From positions 2,190,501 to 2,254,500 of the forward strand of contig NZ_CP027806.1 in assembly GCF_003353065.1 (NCBI RefSeq): a stretch of 64,000 nt of DNA. The letters are read 5' to 3'. Below the pieces are notes generated by a model. That model made no database searches. It worked only from the letters and a program-made list of their open reading frames with translations, and was not told the DNA's origin. This stretch comes from Cyclonatronum proteinivorum (GTDB lineage: Bacteria; Bacteroidota; Rhodothermia; Balneolales; Cyclonatronaceae). Of the stretch, positions 57,086 to 64,000 are shown one piece after another (the stretch's first letter is position 1; the number at the start of each line of letters is the position of its first letter). The position numbers and the translations under genes were made by a program.

Positions 57086-58626
57086 CAATCAAGTACCAAA
57101 ATTTTTCCGGTTGTTTCTGACCCTCCGACGGAGATCACATAAAAAACGGGGCCGTTGGCAACAATGCGTCCGCTGCCATCGGTACCATCCCAGACGGCTT
57201 CGTAAGTTTGCCCTTCGGTAACAGGCACGCCGCTGTCGAGTTCGCGTATGAGATTCATGCCGAAATCAAACAGCCGGATCCGGGCATTGCCGTTTCGTTT
57301 GGCTTCAAATTTAATGCGTACCAGCTCGTGTATCCGCTTTGAAAAAGGATTAGGGTATGCATAGCTGTCGGTATCGCGGGCGTCCGGCACGAACTGATTG
57401 CCGCCGGTTAAGGGGAAATTGACGCGAGTGAGCTGCCAGCTTTCCCCGCCGTCATCGGTGGAAGCAAGTCCGTCGGTGGTGCCCACCCATAGGCGGTCGG
57501 TGGTTGTCGCCAGGCTCAGATAGTCTGCATTGGCGCGGATGAATCCGTTTGGCGTGCTGATCTGCCGTATTTGGTTCCAGCTTTGCCCGTTATCAGGACT
57601 AATAAACAGCCCGTTATTTCCTGCCGCATAAATGCGTTCACCCTCAAAGGCGAGATCATAAATCTGCTCCCCGATGAGGTACTGTGTGAAGGTTTGTCCT
57701 CTGTCGTAAGTGACAACGATGCCTTGCTGATCGGAACCTTCAGCAATCCAGTTGGTCATCCATACCCCTCCATCGAAGGTGTTTTCTTTGATGCGGATAA
57801 TCCAGTTGCCGAGCAATCCGCTGCTGCTCCCGCTGCGTCTTGTTTTGTTCCAGCGAACCAAATGCGCCGGATCCGTGAGTGCGTTTTCGGAGATATTCAG
57901 GCCCCCGGCGGTTCCGGCCCAAACATATCCATCGCTGTCTATCATGACCGAAAAGCCCAGGAAGTTATTGTCGAGGCGCGGATCAAAGACAAAATTATAG
58001 GTTACTTCAGGGTTGAGCGTATTTACATCGCGGGGTGGGAGCAAGAGCCGCTCCCAGGTTTGCCCAAAATCCAGGCTTCGTCTGATGCCGGAAGCCCATC
58101 CTGCAAAAAACACCCTTTCCCCGCGAAAAGCTACATTGTAGGGCGGCGATTGCTGCGGTACAATTACAGGAACCGCTTCAAGGAACTGATCCCCGTAACG
58201 AATGCTTGTTGCGGTCTCATCATCGAGGGGAGGCGGAATGTACCCCCAGTTCAAGCCCCCGTCCGTAGAGACATGGAATCCAAGGCTTGTTTGCACGCTT
58301 GATCCGCCGCTTTGAAAGTTGAAGCCGAGTCCCGCAAAAACGGTATCAGCTGCCAGCGCGATCGAAAACAAACGACCGGGACCCGCTGCAATGGAGTCGG
58401 CTCTTTCGGGAAAAATAAAATCGAGGCTGTTGTTCACATTGAGCATCATCAGGGGTCCAACCCACAGGGAATCACCGATGGCGCCCATGTTAGACACGCT
58501 GTTCTGACTCAGGGAGTTGAAGGTCTCGGGAGGTGTGGGGCCTGTGATTTGTGCCTGAACCATTGGGAAAGAACCGAAGAGCCATGCACAAACAAGAAGT
58601 CCGAAAACGGAAAAACGTAGCTGCAT
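57085..58626 (-). CDS. Secreted beta-propeller protein with FlgD-like C-terminal domain
   Basis: The 513-residue protein has a signal peptide (MQLRFSVFGLLVCAWLFGSFPMVQA). BNR/photosystem-assembly-like propeller blades follow, with S-DGG-W motifs (VSTDGGLNWGYI, SPDNGQSWNQI, STDDGGESWQLT). The C-terminal region YPNPFSKRIHELVRIKFEAK..GSGRIVANGPVFYVI is a FlgD-Ig-type domain that in this lineage can act as a T9SS-like sorting domain. The start overlaps the stop of the lipoprotein gene by one base (TAATG). It is likely exposed at the surface and may depend on the downstream PorV-like barrels. No enzymatic motif of sialidases was seen. Confidence 0.8.
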   Translation of the reverse strand: MQLRFSVFGLLVCAWLFGSFPMVQAQITGPTPPETFNSLSQNSVSNMGAIGDSLWVGPLMMLNVNNSLDFIFPERADSIAAGPGRLFSIALAADTVFAGLGFNFQSGGSSVQTSLGFHVSTDGGLNWGYIPPPLDDETATSIRYGDQFLEAVPVIVPQQSPPYNVAFRGERVFFAGWASGIRRSLDFGQTWERLLLPPRDVNTLNPEVTYNFVFDPRLDNNFLGFSVMIDSDGYVWAGTAGGLNISENALTDPAHLVRWNKTRRSGSSSGLLGNWIIRIKENTFDGGVWMTNWIAEGSDQQGIVVTYDRGQTFTQYLIGEQIYDLAFEGERIYAAGNNGLFISPDNGQSWNQIRQISTPNGFIRANADYLSLATTTDRLWVGTTDGLASTDDGGESWQLTRVNFPLTGGNQFVPDARDTDSYAYPNPFSKRIHELVRIKFEAKRNGNARIRLFDFGMNLIRELDSGVPVTEGQTYEAVWDGTDGSGRIVANGPVFYVISVGGSETTGKILVLD

Positions 58627-59480
58627 TATTCTATGATGAAAGTTGAGGTGAGGGTATCACTCGAGAGACCCTGCCGGTCGAGGGCATAGGTGCGTACATC
58701 ATACACTTCCGGCTGATTTTCGGGACCAATGAAAAAAGCCCGGGTAAAGATTCCGTCACCGGCTTCAAGGTCGCCGCTGTTCTCGATATCACCGTCATCC
58801 AGCATACTGAAAGGTTCACCGCCCAGAAGGTTTCCTTTTGAATCGAAGAGTTCAAGCAATACAAGTTCGATATTTTCCTGCCCTTCCGGGTGAAATACTT
58901 CGGTTTCGAACCTGAAGGAAACCGTACCCTCCGTCGGGATATTTACAAGGGGCGGGTGTTCAAAGCCAAGGATTTCAGGCGGCTGTGTGGTGAAACCGGT
59001 TTGCGTAAAATTTCGCTGAAGGGTGTTGGACAGAACCCCTGAATCTGTCTGATCAAAAACATAGACCGTGAGGGCAAAACTACTGTTGGTCGTAGTGCTG
59101 AAAGAGAAGCTTGCAGTTAGCGAAACGTCCTGATTCAGGTTGAGAGAACCTTCACGAAAGGTACCCGGGAAACCCTGCCGGACGACGGTGAAAACCGGGT
59201 TCTCGGGCAGCTGCCCATCACGCAGCTGCACATTTATATCTACCGTAACCGTTGTATCCCGAATACCCTGCGCTGGATCAAACTGTAAGCCTTCCGGAAT
59301 CAGGGTGAGACTTCTGAAGGGCTCCGGACTCACCTCGTAGGGTGCCGCGCCGGGCGGGGTCTCACAGCCGGAAATGGTGCTGATAAGAAGCACGATACCC
59401 AGAAAAAGTGGTATCAGAAATGGTGTTGGCAGGTTTCTCGGAAAAAAGTAGCGGAGCTTTTGCCCTTCAGGCTGAAGCAT
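58626..59480 (-). CDS. Putative lipoprotein of the surface-propeller operon
   Basis: The 284-residue protein has a hydrophobic N-terminal segment (FLIPLFLGIVLLISTISGC) ending in a lipobox-like SGC, so it is likely a lipoprotein. The mature part is beta-rich: two Ig/cadherin-like regions with DTTVTVDINVQL and PPEILGFEHPPLVNIP, then LLDDGD..DLEAGDGIFTRAF, which resembles calcium-stabilised Ig repeats. I do not recognise a named family. It is the first gene of the operon and is translationally coupled to the propeller gene. A role in anchoring or assembling the propeller is inference. Confidence 0.7.
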   Translation of the reverse strand: MLQPEGQKLRYFFPRNLPTPFLIPLFLGIVLLISTISGCETPPGAAPYEVSPEPFRSLTLIPEGLQFDPAQGIRDTTVTVDINVQLRDGQLPENPVFTVVRQGFPGTFREGSLNLNQDVSLTASFSFSTTTNSSFALTVYVFDQTDSGVLSNTLQRNFTQTGFTTQPPEILGFEHPPLVNIPTEGTVSFRFETEVFHPEGQENIELVLLELFDSKGNLLGGEPFSMLDDGDIENSGDLEAGDGIFTRAFFIGPENQPEVYDVRTYALDRQGLSSDTLTSTFIIE

Positions 59481-59639
59481 AAAGGCGGATTATTTTGCTT
59501 AAAAGTTGAGCTGTAAGGTATTAAAAAAGCGGCTTAGTTCTGTAGGGTATCTTCGCTTGCGTTTTCCGCATGATGAACAGCCTTGATTGGAACCTAAGGT
59601 AGGCAGCTTTGTTCCGTAATTGTCGGGAAAAGTCCAATA

Positions 59640-59676
59640 AAAAAAAAGCCCGGTTCGCGCTAACTAACCGGGCTTT
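59640..59676 (-). terminator. Rho-independent terminator after the TPR gene
   Basis: AAAGCCCGGTT/AACCGGGCTTT pair around a 10-base loop. On the minus strand a run of T follows, so it serves the TPR protein gene. Confidence 0.85.
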
Positions 59677-59748
59677 GATGGAGATAATCTATCTCGAGGT
59701 CATATACCAATAGTTAGACGTGATATAACCCCAAGAGTTTCAAAAAAA

Positions 59749-60435
59749 TTAACGTCGTGCGGAAAGCATTCCTTCAAGCCGCTGCGCATTTGCCGCAAAC
59801 TGCGAATTAGGATAATCGGTCTTAATCCGGCGGGCGAGTGTTGCTGCACGGTCGTAATTTCCGGCGGCGTAGGCAGCTTCAGCGGCATTCAATAGGTTGA
59901 AAGGCGTTGTAGCGCTGTTTACATCCCAGTTTGCAGCATTTTCGAACATGCGGGAAGCGTCGCTGTATTGCTCAAGTTGCATGAGTATCATGGCATGCAG
60001 GCTTTTAGGCGCTACGCCCATTACACCTGAAGGCACATTAAACCGATTAATTTTGCTAAGTGCAGATTCGTAATCGCCAATTTCAGCAAAACTTACCGCG
60101 GCATAGTAGAATGCAAGATTTCCCGCCGCGGTACGCGGAAAGCGGCTTGTGATCTCAATCAAACCGGGTTCCATTGCTTCATCATCACCGAAAAGAGCGT
60201 TTTCGAAATTGCCGCCTAAAAACTGTTCTTCAGCGAATGACATGGCTTCCCGTGCATTGTTTTCTGCAGAAGCCGAACTGGTGACAAACCAAATAATTCC
60301 ACTGATTAGCGCAATAACGGCAATCAAACCACCGATGATTGAGCCTTTATTTTCCTTATAGAATGCGAGCGCTTTAACGTAGCTGGTTACGAGAGCATCC
60401 TGTTCGAGTTCTTCCTTAGAAAGTCTGTTGGACAT
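59749..60435 (-). CDS. TPR-like membrane-anchored protein (YfgM-like layout)
   Basis: The 228-residue protein has a cytoplasmic N-terminus, one membrane helix (SIIGGLIAVIALISGIIWFV, about 31-50) and a periplasmic helical part with TPR-like repeats (AFYYAAVSFAEIGDYESALSKI; LNAAEAAYAAGNYDRAATLARRI). The layout matches the YfgM / Tol-Pal-associated 'tetratricopeptide repeat' family, which interacts with the Sec translocon and periplasmic chaperones in E. coli. The match is by architecture only. Neighbouring lolD suggests an envelope role. Confidence 0.72.
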   Translation of the reverse strand: MSNRLSKEELEQDALVTSYVKALAFYKENKGSIIGGLIAVIALISGIIWFVTSSASAENNAREAMSFAEEQFLGGNFENALFGDDEAMEPGLIEITSRFPRTAAGNLAFYYAAVSFAEIGDYESALSKINRFNVPSGVMGVAPKSLHAMILMQLEQYSDASRMFENAANWDVNSATTPFNLLNAAEAAYAAGNYDRAATLARRIKTDYPNSQFAANAQRLEGMLSARR

Positions 60436-60504
60436 TTTATTTTGGGCGAAATTTAAGTTGTTTACAGAACGGCTAAAATAAAGCGTATTAGATGATTAGA
60501 CAAG

Positions 60505-61200
60505 TCAAAAATTCATTTCACCGGCTACAATATTGCCTTGCTCAATGCGCAGCACACGGTCGCAGCGGGACGCTATTTTGCGGTCGTGCGTTACCATAAC
60601 TACGGTTATACTGAGCGCATTGCGCAGCTCAAAAAGCTGATCGAGCAAGGTTTGGGTGTTGTGCTCGTCGAGGTTGCCGGTTGGTTCATCAGCAAGTAAA
60701 AGGTCCGGTTCATTCATCAGTGCGCGTGCAACAGCAACCCGCTGCTGTTCACCACCCGAGAGCTCCGACGGCCGGTGATGGCCGCGTTTGGCAAGGCCGA
60801 ACTGACCGAGCAACATTTCTGCGCGCTCGTTCCGTTTTTCCGCAAAGTGATTACCGATCAGGGCCGGCATCATGACATTTTCAAGGGCAGAGAATTCCGG
60901 AAGCAAATGATGAAACTGAAATACGAAGCCCATGTTTTTATTCCGGAAACCAGCAAGGGCCGCGGTGTTGAGGGTGCTCATATTTGTACCCCGAAAAAAA
61001 ACATCACCTGAATCAGCGCGGTCAAGGCCCCCAAGGAGATGGAGAAGGGTACTTTTGCCGGAGCCGCTTGCGCCAACGATGGCTACAATTTCATTGGCCG
61101 CAATATCAATATTTACCCCTTTCAGGACTTCGAGTTTTTCTCCTGATCCTTTCTCTTCGTATGATTTTTTCAGGTCACGGGCGTAAAGTATCGGTTCCAC
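60505..61200 (-). CDS. lolD: LolD-type ABC transporter ATP-binding protein
   Basis: The 231-residue ATPase has Walker [10 protein letters not shown] near residue 44, the Q-loop [25 protein letters not shown], the signature [15 protein letters not shown], Walker [10 protein letters not shown] and the H-loop VMVTHD. The Q-loop region is characteristic of LolD, which powers release of outer-membrane lipoproteins from the inner membrane with LolC/E. No LolC/E gene is adjacent, so another MacB/FtsE-like partner cannot be ruled out. With lgt at 15 kb it supports an active lipoprotein pathway. Confidence 0.88.
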   Translation of the reverse strand: MEPILYARDLKKSYEEKGSGEKLEVLKGVNIDIAANEIVAIVGASGSGKSTLLHLLGGLDRADSGDVFFRGTNMSTLNTAALAGFRNKNMGFVFQFHHLLPEFSALENVMMPALIGNHFAEKRNERAEMLLGQFGLAKRGHHRPSELSGGEQQRVAVARALMNEPDLLLADEPTGNLDEHNTQTLLDQLFELRNALSITVVMVTHDRKIASRCDRVLRIEQGNIVAGEMNF

Positions 61201-61242
61201 GAGCTGTCTTGGTAAATGTGAGCGGGGAAAGGCAGGGGAGGG

Positions 61243-62058
61243 TTACGATAAATTGGAGCTTCTGAAACCAGGATATGCAAAGGGTTCAATATGCTCGCAT
61301 TTGCCGTTTTCAGTATTGATGAGGGTATGAATGCCGCACATACGGTTATCGCCATTGGCCGAGCTGTACTTGTGCGGGGTTTGCAGCAAGAAGCGTTTGA
61401 TGGCTGTATCCTTATCCATGCCGATTACCGAGTTGAACGCGCCGGTCATGCCCACATCCGTAATGTAGCCGGTACCTTTCGGTAGAATGCGGGCATCGTT
61501 TGTCGGCACATGCGTATGGGTTCCGGCAACGACAGAAACCCGGCCGTCAACATACCAGGCAAAAGCCTGTTTTTCAGCTGTTGCTTCGGCATGAAAGTCC
61601 ACAAATATCAGATCTGTCTCTGTCTTAATTTTATCAATTACCCAGTCGGCAGTGCGAAACGGGCAGTCTATGGACTGCATGAAAGTGCGCCCCTGCATAT
61701 TTATAACGCCAATTTTCAGGCCGGTTTCGGGTATGTCATAAATACCATAGCCATACCCATGCGCACCTTTCGGATAATTCAGGGGGCGTAACAAATTGGG
61801 ATCTGTTTTCATGTACGGGTAGATCTTCCATTTTGCAAAGCTATGATTGCCGCCGGTTACAACGTGCGCCCCGAGGCGGTAGAAGTTTTTGACAATTTGC
61901 TCATTGGTTCCCATGCCTTCATGAGCGTTCTCCCCATTAATGACTACAAAATCGGCGCTGTATTTCTTGATGATTGTTTGGAGGAAGGTATCTGTAAGCG
62001 CGATTCCTGCGTCGGATACGACATCACCGACGAATAAAAGACTGATTGTATTGGGCAT
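61243..62058 (-). CDS. YmdB family metallophosphoesterase
   Basis: The start at 62056-62058 (MPNTISLLFVGDVVSDAG) gives 271 residues; the longer frame to 62094 adds a leader that reaches the 6S RNA terminator. Metal ligands lie in FVGDV, VINGENAHEG, VTGGNHSFAK, FHAEATAEK and VAGTHTHVPT, the complete YmdB/TIGR00282 pattern. Relatives hydrolyse 2',3'-cyclic nucleotides and affect gene expression and biofilm in Bacillus. Only the enzyme class, not the cellular role, can be claimed here. It lies 11 bp downstream of the 6S RNA. Confidence 0.92.
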   Translation of the reverse strand: MPNTISLLFVGDVVSDAGIALTDTFLQTIIKKYSADFVVINGENAHEGMGTNEQIVKNFYRLGAHVVTGGNHSFAKWKIYPYMKTDPNLLRPLNYPKGAHGYGYGIYDIPETGLKIGVINMQGRTFMQSIDCPFRTADWVIDKIKTETDLIFVDFHAEATAEKQAFAWYVDGRVSVVAGTHTHVPTNDARILPKGTGYITDVGMTGAFNSVIGMDKDTAIKRFLLQTPHKYSSANGDNRMCGIHTLINTENGKCEHIEPFAYPGFRSSNLS

Positions 62059-62068
62059 GTGGGATAAA

Positions 62069-62238
62069 TAAAAAAAGGACAGCGGGAATTGCAAAGAACC
62101 GTTTTACACACGGTGGGAACCCTCTCATGCGAGTTCGTCTTCCACTATTTCCCGAAGGAACATGAGGCACGACGTTGTCGCACAAAGCCGGACTCCCTGT
62201 TGATTAAATATCGTTCAAGCAATAACCAAACGCTGTCC
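62069..62238 (-). ncRNA. ssrS: Probable 6S RNA
   Basis: On the minus strand the roughly 170-base sequence is closed by GGACAGCG at its 5' end (62231-62238) and CGCTGTCC at its 3' end (62077-62084), followed directly by a T run that would end transcription. Between them are long paired arms with a large internal bubble; CTTCGGG-type loops (TGTTCCTTCGGGAAAT) lie in the middle. Position between zapA and a ymdB-type gene matches the known locus of 6S RNA in Bacteroidota. 6S RNA mimics an open promoter and binds RNA polymerase. Length, closing helix and synteny support the call; a covariance search has not been run. Confidence 0.72.
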
Positions 62239-62251
62239 TTAATTGAATATA

Positions 62252-62569
62252 CTACTTTTTTTTGATTTTGGTAGTGTTAATTTGATTCAGGCTTTCCTGC
62301 AGGCTCTCGGCGACTTCACCGAAAAGCACATTATTCAGGTCTTTATCGAAAGAATCGGGCATGTTTTTTTTCAGAAGAAAAATTTCTTCCGCAAGGCTCA
62401 AACAGCTCAGAACCATGATGGTGTCGTTGGGCTGCCCTGCAAAGTGCTTTTTCATGTCTTTCAGACGCCGGTCCACAAATTGCGCTACTTCTTCCATCAG
62501 AAGCTCGTCTCCGGGCTGCACCTTGAGCGGGTACTGCTTGTTGAGTATGGTGACTTTGATGGATTTCAT
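62252..62569 (-). CDS. zapA: Cell division protein ZapA
   Basis: The 105-residue protein has the ZapA pattern. An N-terminal beta hairpin (SIKVTILNKQYPLKVQPGDE) is followed by helix LLMEEVAQFVDRRLKDMKKHF and a coiled coil (DTIMVLSCLSLAEEIFLLKK). It binds and bundles FtsZ protofilaments at the septum. Its ATG overlaps the stop of the upstream coiled-coil gene by four bases (ATGA). The 6S RNA follows only 13 bp after its stop and may be processed from, or transcribed next to, this mRNA. Confidence 0.92.
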   Translation of the reverse strand: MKSIKVTILNKQYPLKVQPGDELLMEEVAQFVDRRLKDMKKHFAGQPNDTIMVLSCLSLAEEIFLLKKNMPDSFDKDLNNVLFGEVAESLQESLNQINTTKIKKK

Positions 62570-62850
62570 TCTTTCACTTCGAGATGGCGGTCAAGACGGC
62601 GAATCATGCGCAGTAATTGCTGCTTCAGGATGAGCCGTTCTTTTTGGGTTAAAACCGGCTCTCCTTCACGCAGCACAAGCTGATCTTTCAGCTTGTCGTT
62701 TTCTTTTTTTAAGCGCTGATTCTCCTGCACAAGATCATGATAGCGTTGCGTAAGATCAGCGGTTGCGGCCTGCATTTCGGCCAGCAAACTGCGAAGCTCC
62801 TGCGCCCGCTGTGCTGATTTTACGCTATGTAGAACTTGTTTGTCTTTCAT
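62566..62850 (-). CDS. Coiled-coil protein (ZapB-like)
   Basis: The 94-residue protein is mostly heptad repeats (ELRSLLAEMQAATADLTQRYHDLVQENQRLKKENDKLKDQL), followed by a basic helix. It resembles small coiled-coil division proteins such as ZapB only in architecture. Tight coupling to zapA by a 4-bp overlap and placement 24 bp after pheT match the arrangement common in Bacteroidota, where a hypothetical coiled-coil gene separates pheT and zapA. A role with ZapA is inference. Confidence 0.75.
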   Translation of the reverse strand: MKDKQVLHSVKSAQRAQELRSLLAEMQAATADLTQRYHDLVQENQRLKKENDKLKDQLVLREGEPVLTQKERLILKQQLLRMIRRLDRHLEVKE

Positions 62851-62874
62851 TGCCGGTTGCTGTTTGCGGTCTGA

Positions 62875-64000
62875 CTATCCCCTGAGCTTTGCCCCGAATG
62901 TTTTATCAAGCCCTTTGGTGAGCTTGTTGATGATGGAGTTGACGTCATCAATGGTAAGCGTTTTTTCGCCATCCTGAAAGATGAGTCTGAACGCAACGCT
63001 CTTTTTCTCTTCACCAAGGCTTTTTCCTTCAAAGACATCGAAAACACTGACGGATTTCAGGCGCTTGCCCCCATGTGTTTTGATGTAGCTCAGTAATTGA
63101 AAGGCTTCGAGCTCTGCGTCAACAATTAACGCAATATCGAATTCAAATGCAGGAAATTTCGGAACAGACGCATAGCGGACCTGCGGACGCTCCCGCACAA
63201 GTTTGCTTAGTTCATCACAGTTGATCTCAGCTATGAATGCAGGGACTTCAAGGTCATGCAGCTTTGCTTCGGCGGCCGTTATCTGACGCGCGTACCCCAT
63301 GCGGGTGCTTCCGTTTTGGAGGTGCAGAATCTGATTTTCGTACGCAAAGCTGATTTTGTCTTCCAGCTGAAGATTTCTGAAGAGTCCGTTTAACAGGGCT
63401 TTAAGGTCGTGAAAGGTGAAGACCTGTGCCGGGTGCTGCCAGTGCTGCACCTGCTTGTTGCCGGCAATCCCGATCAGAAGGCTGGTCGTTTCCTGAATGC
63501 CGCTAATCCAGCTGCCTTCCCCGGAAGAAAAAACGCGTCCTATTTCAAAAGCCCGGAAGCTTTCAGCTTTGCGGTTGAAGTTGTAGGCCGCTGATTTCAG
63601 AAAGCCGTAGGTCAGGTCCGGGCGCAGGATAGCCTGGTCGCGAGAAATGGGATTCAGGGTTGGGATAAGCTGTGCTTCCTGCGCTTCGGTGAGCCACTTA
63701 CGGATGGTTTCGGGAAGGAGGGAGTTGTTGTACAGCTCCGTGAGTCCAAGCCGGATACAGGCGTCGTGCAGGCTGGTTTTGAACTGCTCTTCAAAGGGCG
63801 TGACCGGCGGCCGTGCAAAGGATATGCACCCCGGAGTTGGGATGTTGTTGTAGTCAAAAATCCGGGCGACTTCTTCTATGAGATCTACTTCGATACTCAC
63901 ATCCGGGCGGTAGGTCGGAACGGTGCAGTTAATGCGGTCACCCGCGGCCTGTGGGGCAAAGCCGAGGCGCGCTAAAATCTGAACCATGGTTTCCTGCGGT
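62875..64000 (-). CDS. pheT: Phenylalanine--tRNA ligase beta subunit, C-terminal part (5' end beyond the window)
   Basis: The frame is open to the last base of the window, so the first half is missing. The visible 375 residues cover the B5 domain (ILARLGFAPQ..VPTYRPDVSIEVDLIEEVARIFDYNNIP), the catalytic-like domain (SLHDACIRLGLTELYNNSLL, NPISRDQAILRPDLTYGFLKSAAYN) and the FDX-ACB domain (ASVPKFPAFEFDIALIVD..VFDVFEGKSLGEEKKSVAFRLIFQ). It charges tRNA-Phe with PheS. The order pheT - coiled coil - zapA - 6S - ymdB is consistent. Confidence 0.96.
   Translation of the reverse strand, partial: PQETMVQILARLGFAPQAAGDRINCTVPTYRPDVSIEVDLIEEVARIFDYNNIPTPGCISFARPPVTPFEEQFKTSLHDACIRLGLTELYNNSLLPETIRKWLTEAQEAQLIPTLNPISRDQAILRPDLTYGFLKSAAYNFNRKAESFRAFEIGRVFSSGEGSWISGIQETTSLLIGIAGNKQVQHWQHPAQVFTFHDLKALLNGLFRNLQLEDKISFAYENQILHLQNGSTRMGYARQITAAEAKLHDLEVPAFIAEINCDELSKLVRERPQVRYASVPKFPAFEFDIALIVDAELEAFQLLSYIKTHGGKRLKSVSVFDVFEGKSLGEEKKSVAFRLIFQDGEKTLTIDDVNSIINKLTKGLDKTFGAKLRG

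Overview
Organism. The window looks like a chromosome segment of a Gram-negative member of the Balneolota/Rhodothermota side of the Bacteroidota group. This is an inference. It rests on three secreted proteins with type IX secretion (T9SS) C-terminal sorting domains (the 'YPNPFNPTT' type), two PorV/PorQ-like barrels, a Bat-type operon, a monomeric NADP isocitrate dehydrogenase, a split PntA, weak Shine-Dalgarno sequences and a mid-range GC content. No species can be named from sequence alone. Almost everything is ordinary chromosomal housekeeping and envelope biology. No phage, plasmid or intact transposase was seen.

Layout. 1-3.6 kb: the 3' end of a beta-propeller/Omp85-like gene, then a MITE-like remnant next to a 5'-truncated hicA, an intact hicB and an orphan DUF2683 antitoxin-like gene. 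3.6-9.2 kb: the proton-translocating transhydrogenase (pntA1-pntA2-pntB), a 226-bp MITE-like element, a quinone oxidoreductase and an RluA-type pseudouridine synthase. 9.4-17.6 kb: a giant soluble hybrid histidine kinase, a DUF6398 gene, lgt and cysS. 17.6-19.4 kb: a gene-poor stretch ending in tRNA-Leu(UAA). 19.8-22.9 kb: a FadL-like channel and xseA. 23.0-24.5 kb: repeat island 1. 24.7-26.9 kb: kbl-tdh threonine degradation. 27.3-30.5 kb: a T9SS-exported lysyl-endopeptidase-like protease with an unusual hairpin-rich leader. 30.8-35.5 kb: a membrane histidine kinase, icd and fabH. 35.6-37.5 kb: repeat island 2. 37.7-44.2 kb: an orphan solute-binding lipoprotein, a family often labelled 3-methyladenine glycosylase, a thioredoxin-fold protein, a T9SS-sorted protein and an M30-like metalloprotease. 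44.6-45.6 kb: repeat island 3, in reverse orientation. 45.7-50.1 kb: hisIE, hisF and a Bat-type VWA/DUF58 operon. 50.6-55.0 kb: ald, a phosphohexomutase and a glycosyltransferase. 55.0-59.5 kb: two PorV-like barrels, a surface beta-propeller and a lipoprotein in a tightly packed operon. 59.7-64.0 kb: a TPR protein, lolD, a YmdB-like phosphoesterase, a probable 6S RNA, zapA, a coiled-coil gene and pheT.

Most unusual material. The intergenic DNA carries several layered repeat families. (1) Three islands are built from a roughly 650-bp composite unit. Each unit combines a triple-hairpin core (six copies) with the palindrome CCCCTCTCGAGAGGGG (about fourteen intact or degenerate copies). (2) A dispersed repeat of about 95 bp occurs in five intergenic copies. 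(3) A MITE-like family has 14-bp terminal inverted repeats, a CTAA target duplication and a large internal palindrome. One copy of it sits exactly where the 5' end of hicA is missing. No recombinase or RAYT transposase is encoded here, so any mobilising enzyme must lie elsewhere.

How genes work together. PntAB, monomeric Icd and the quinone reductase bear on NADPH and redox balance. Tdh/Kbl and Ald catabolise threonine and alanine. Lgt, LolD and the lipoproteins serve envelope lipoprotein biogenesis. The PorV-like barrels and T9SS cargo serve surface protein export. PheT, ZapB-like, ZapA, 6S RNA and YmdB form a locus resembling one known from Bacteroidota.
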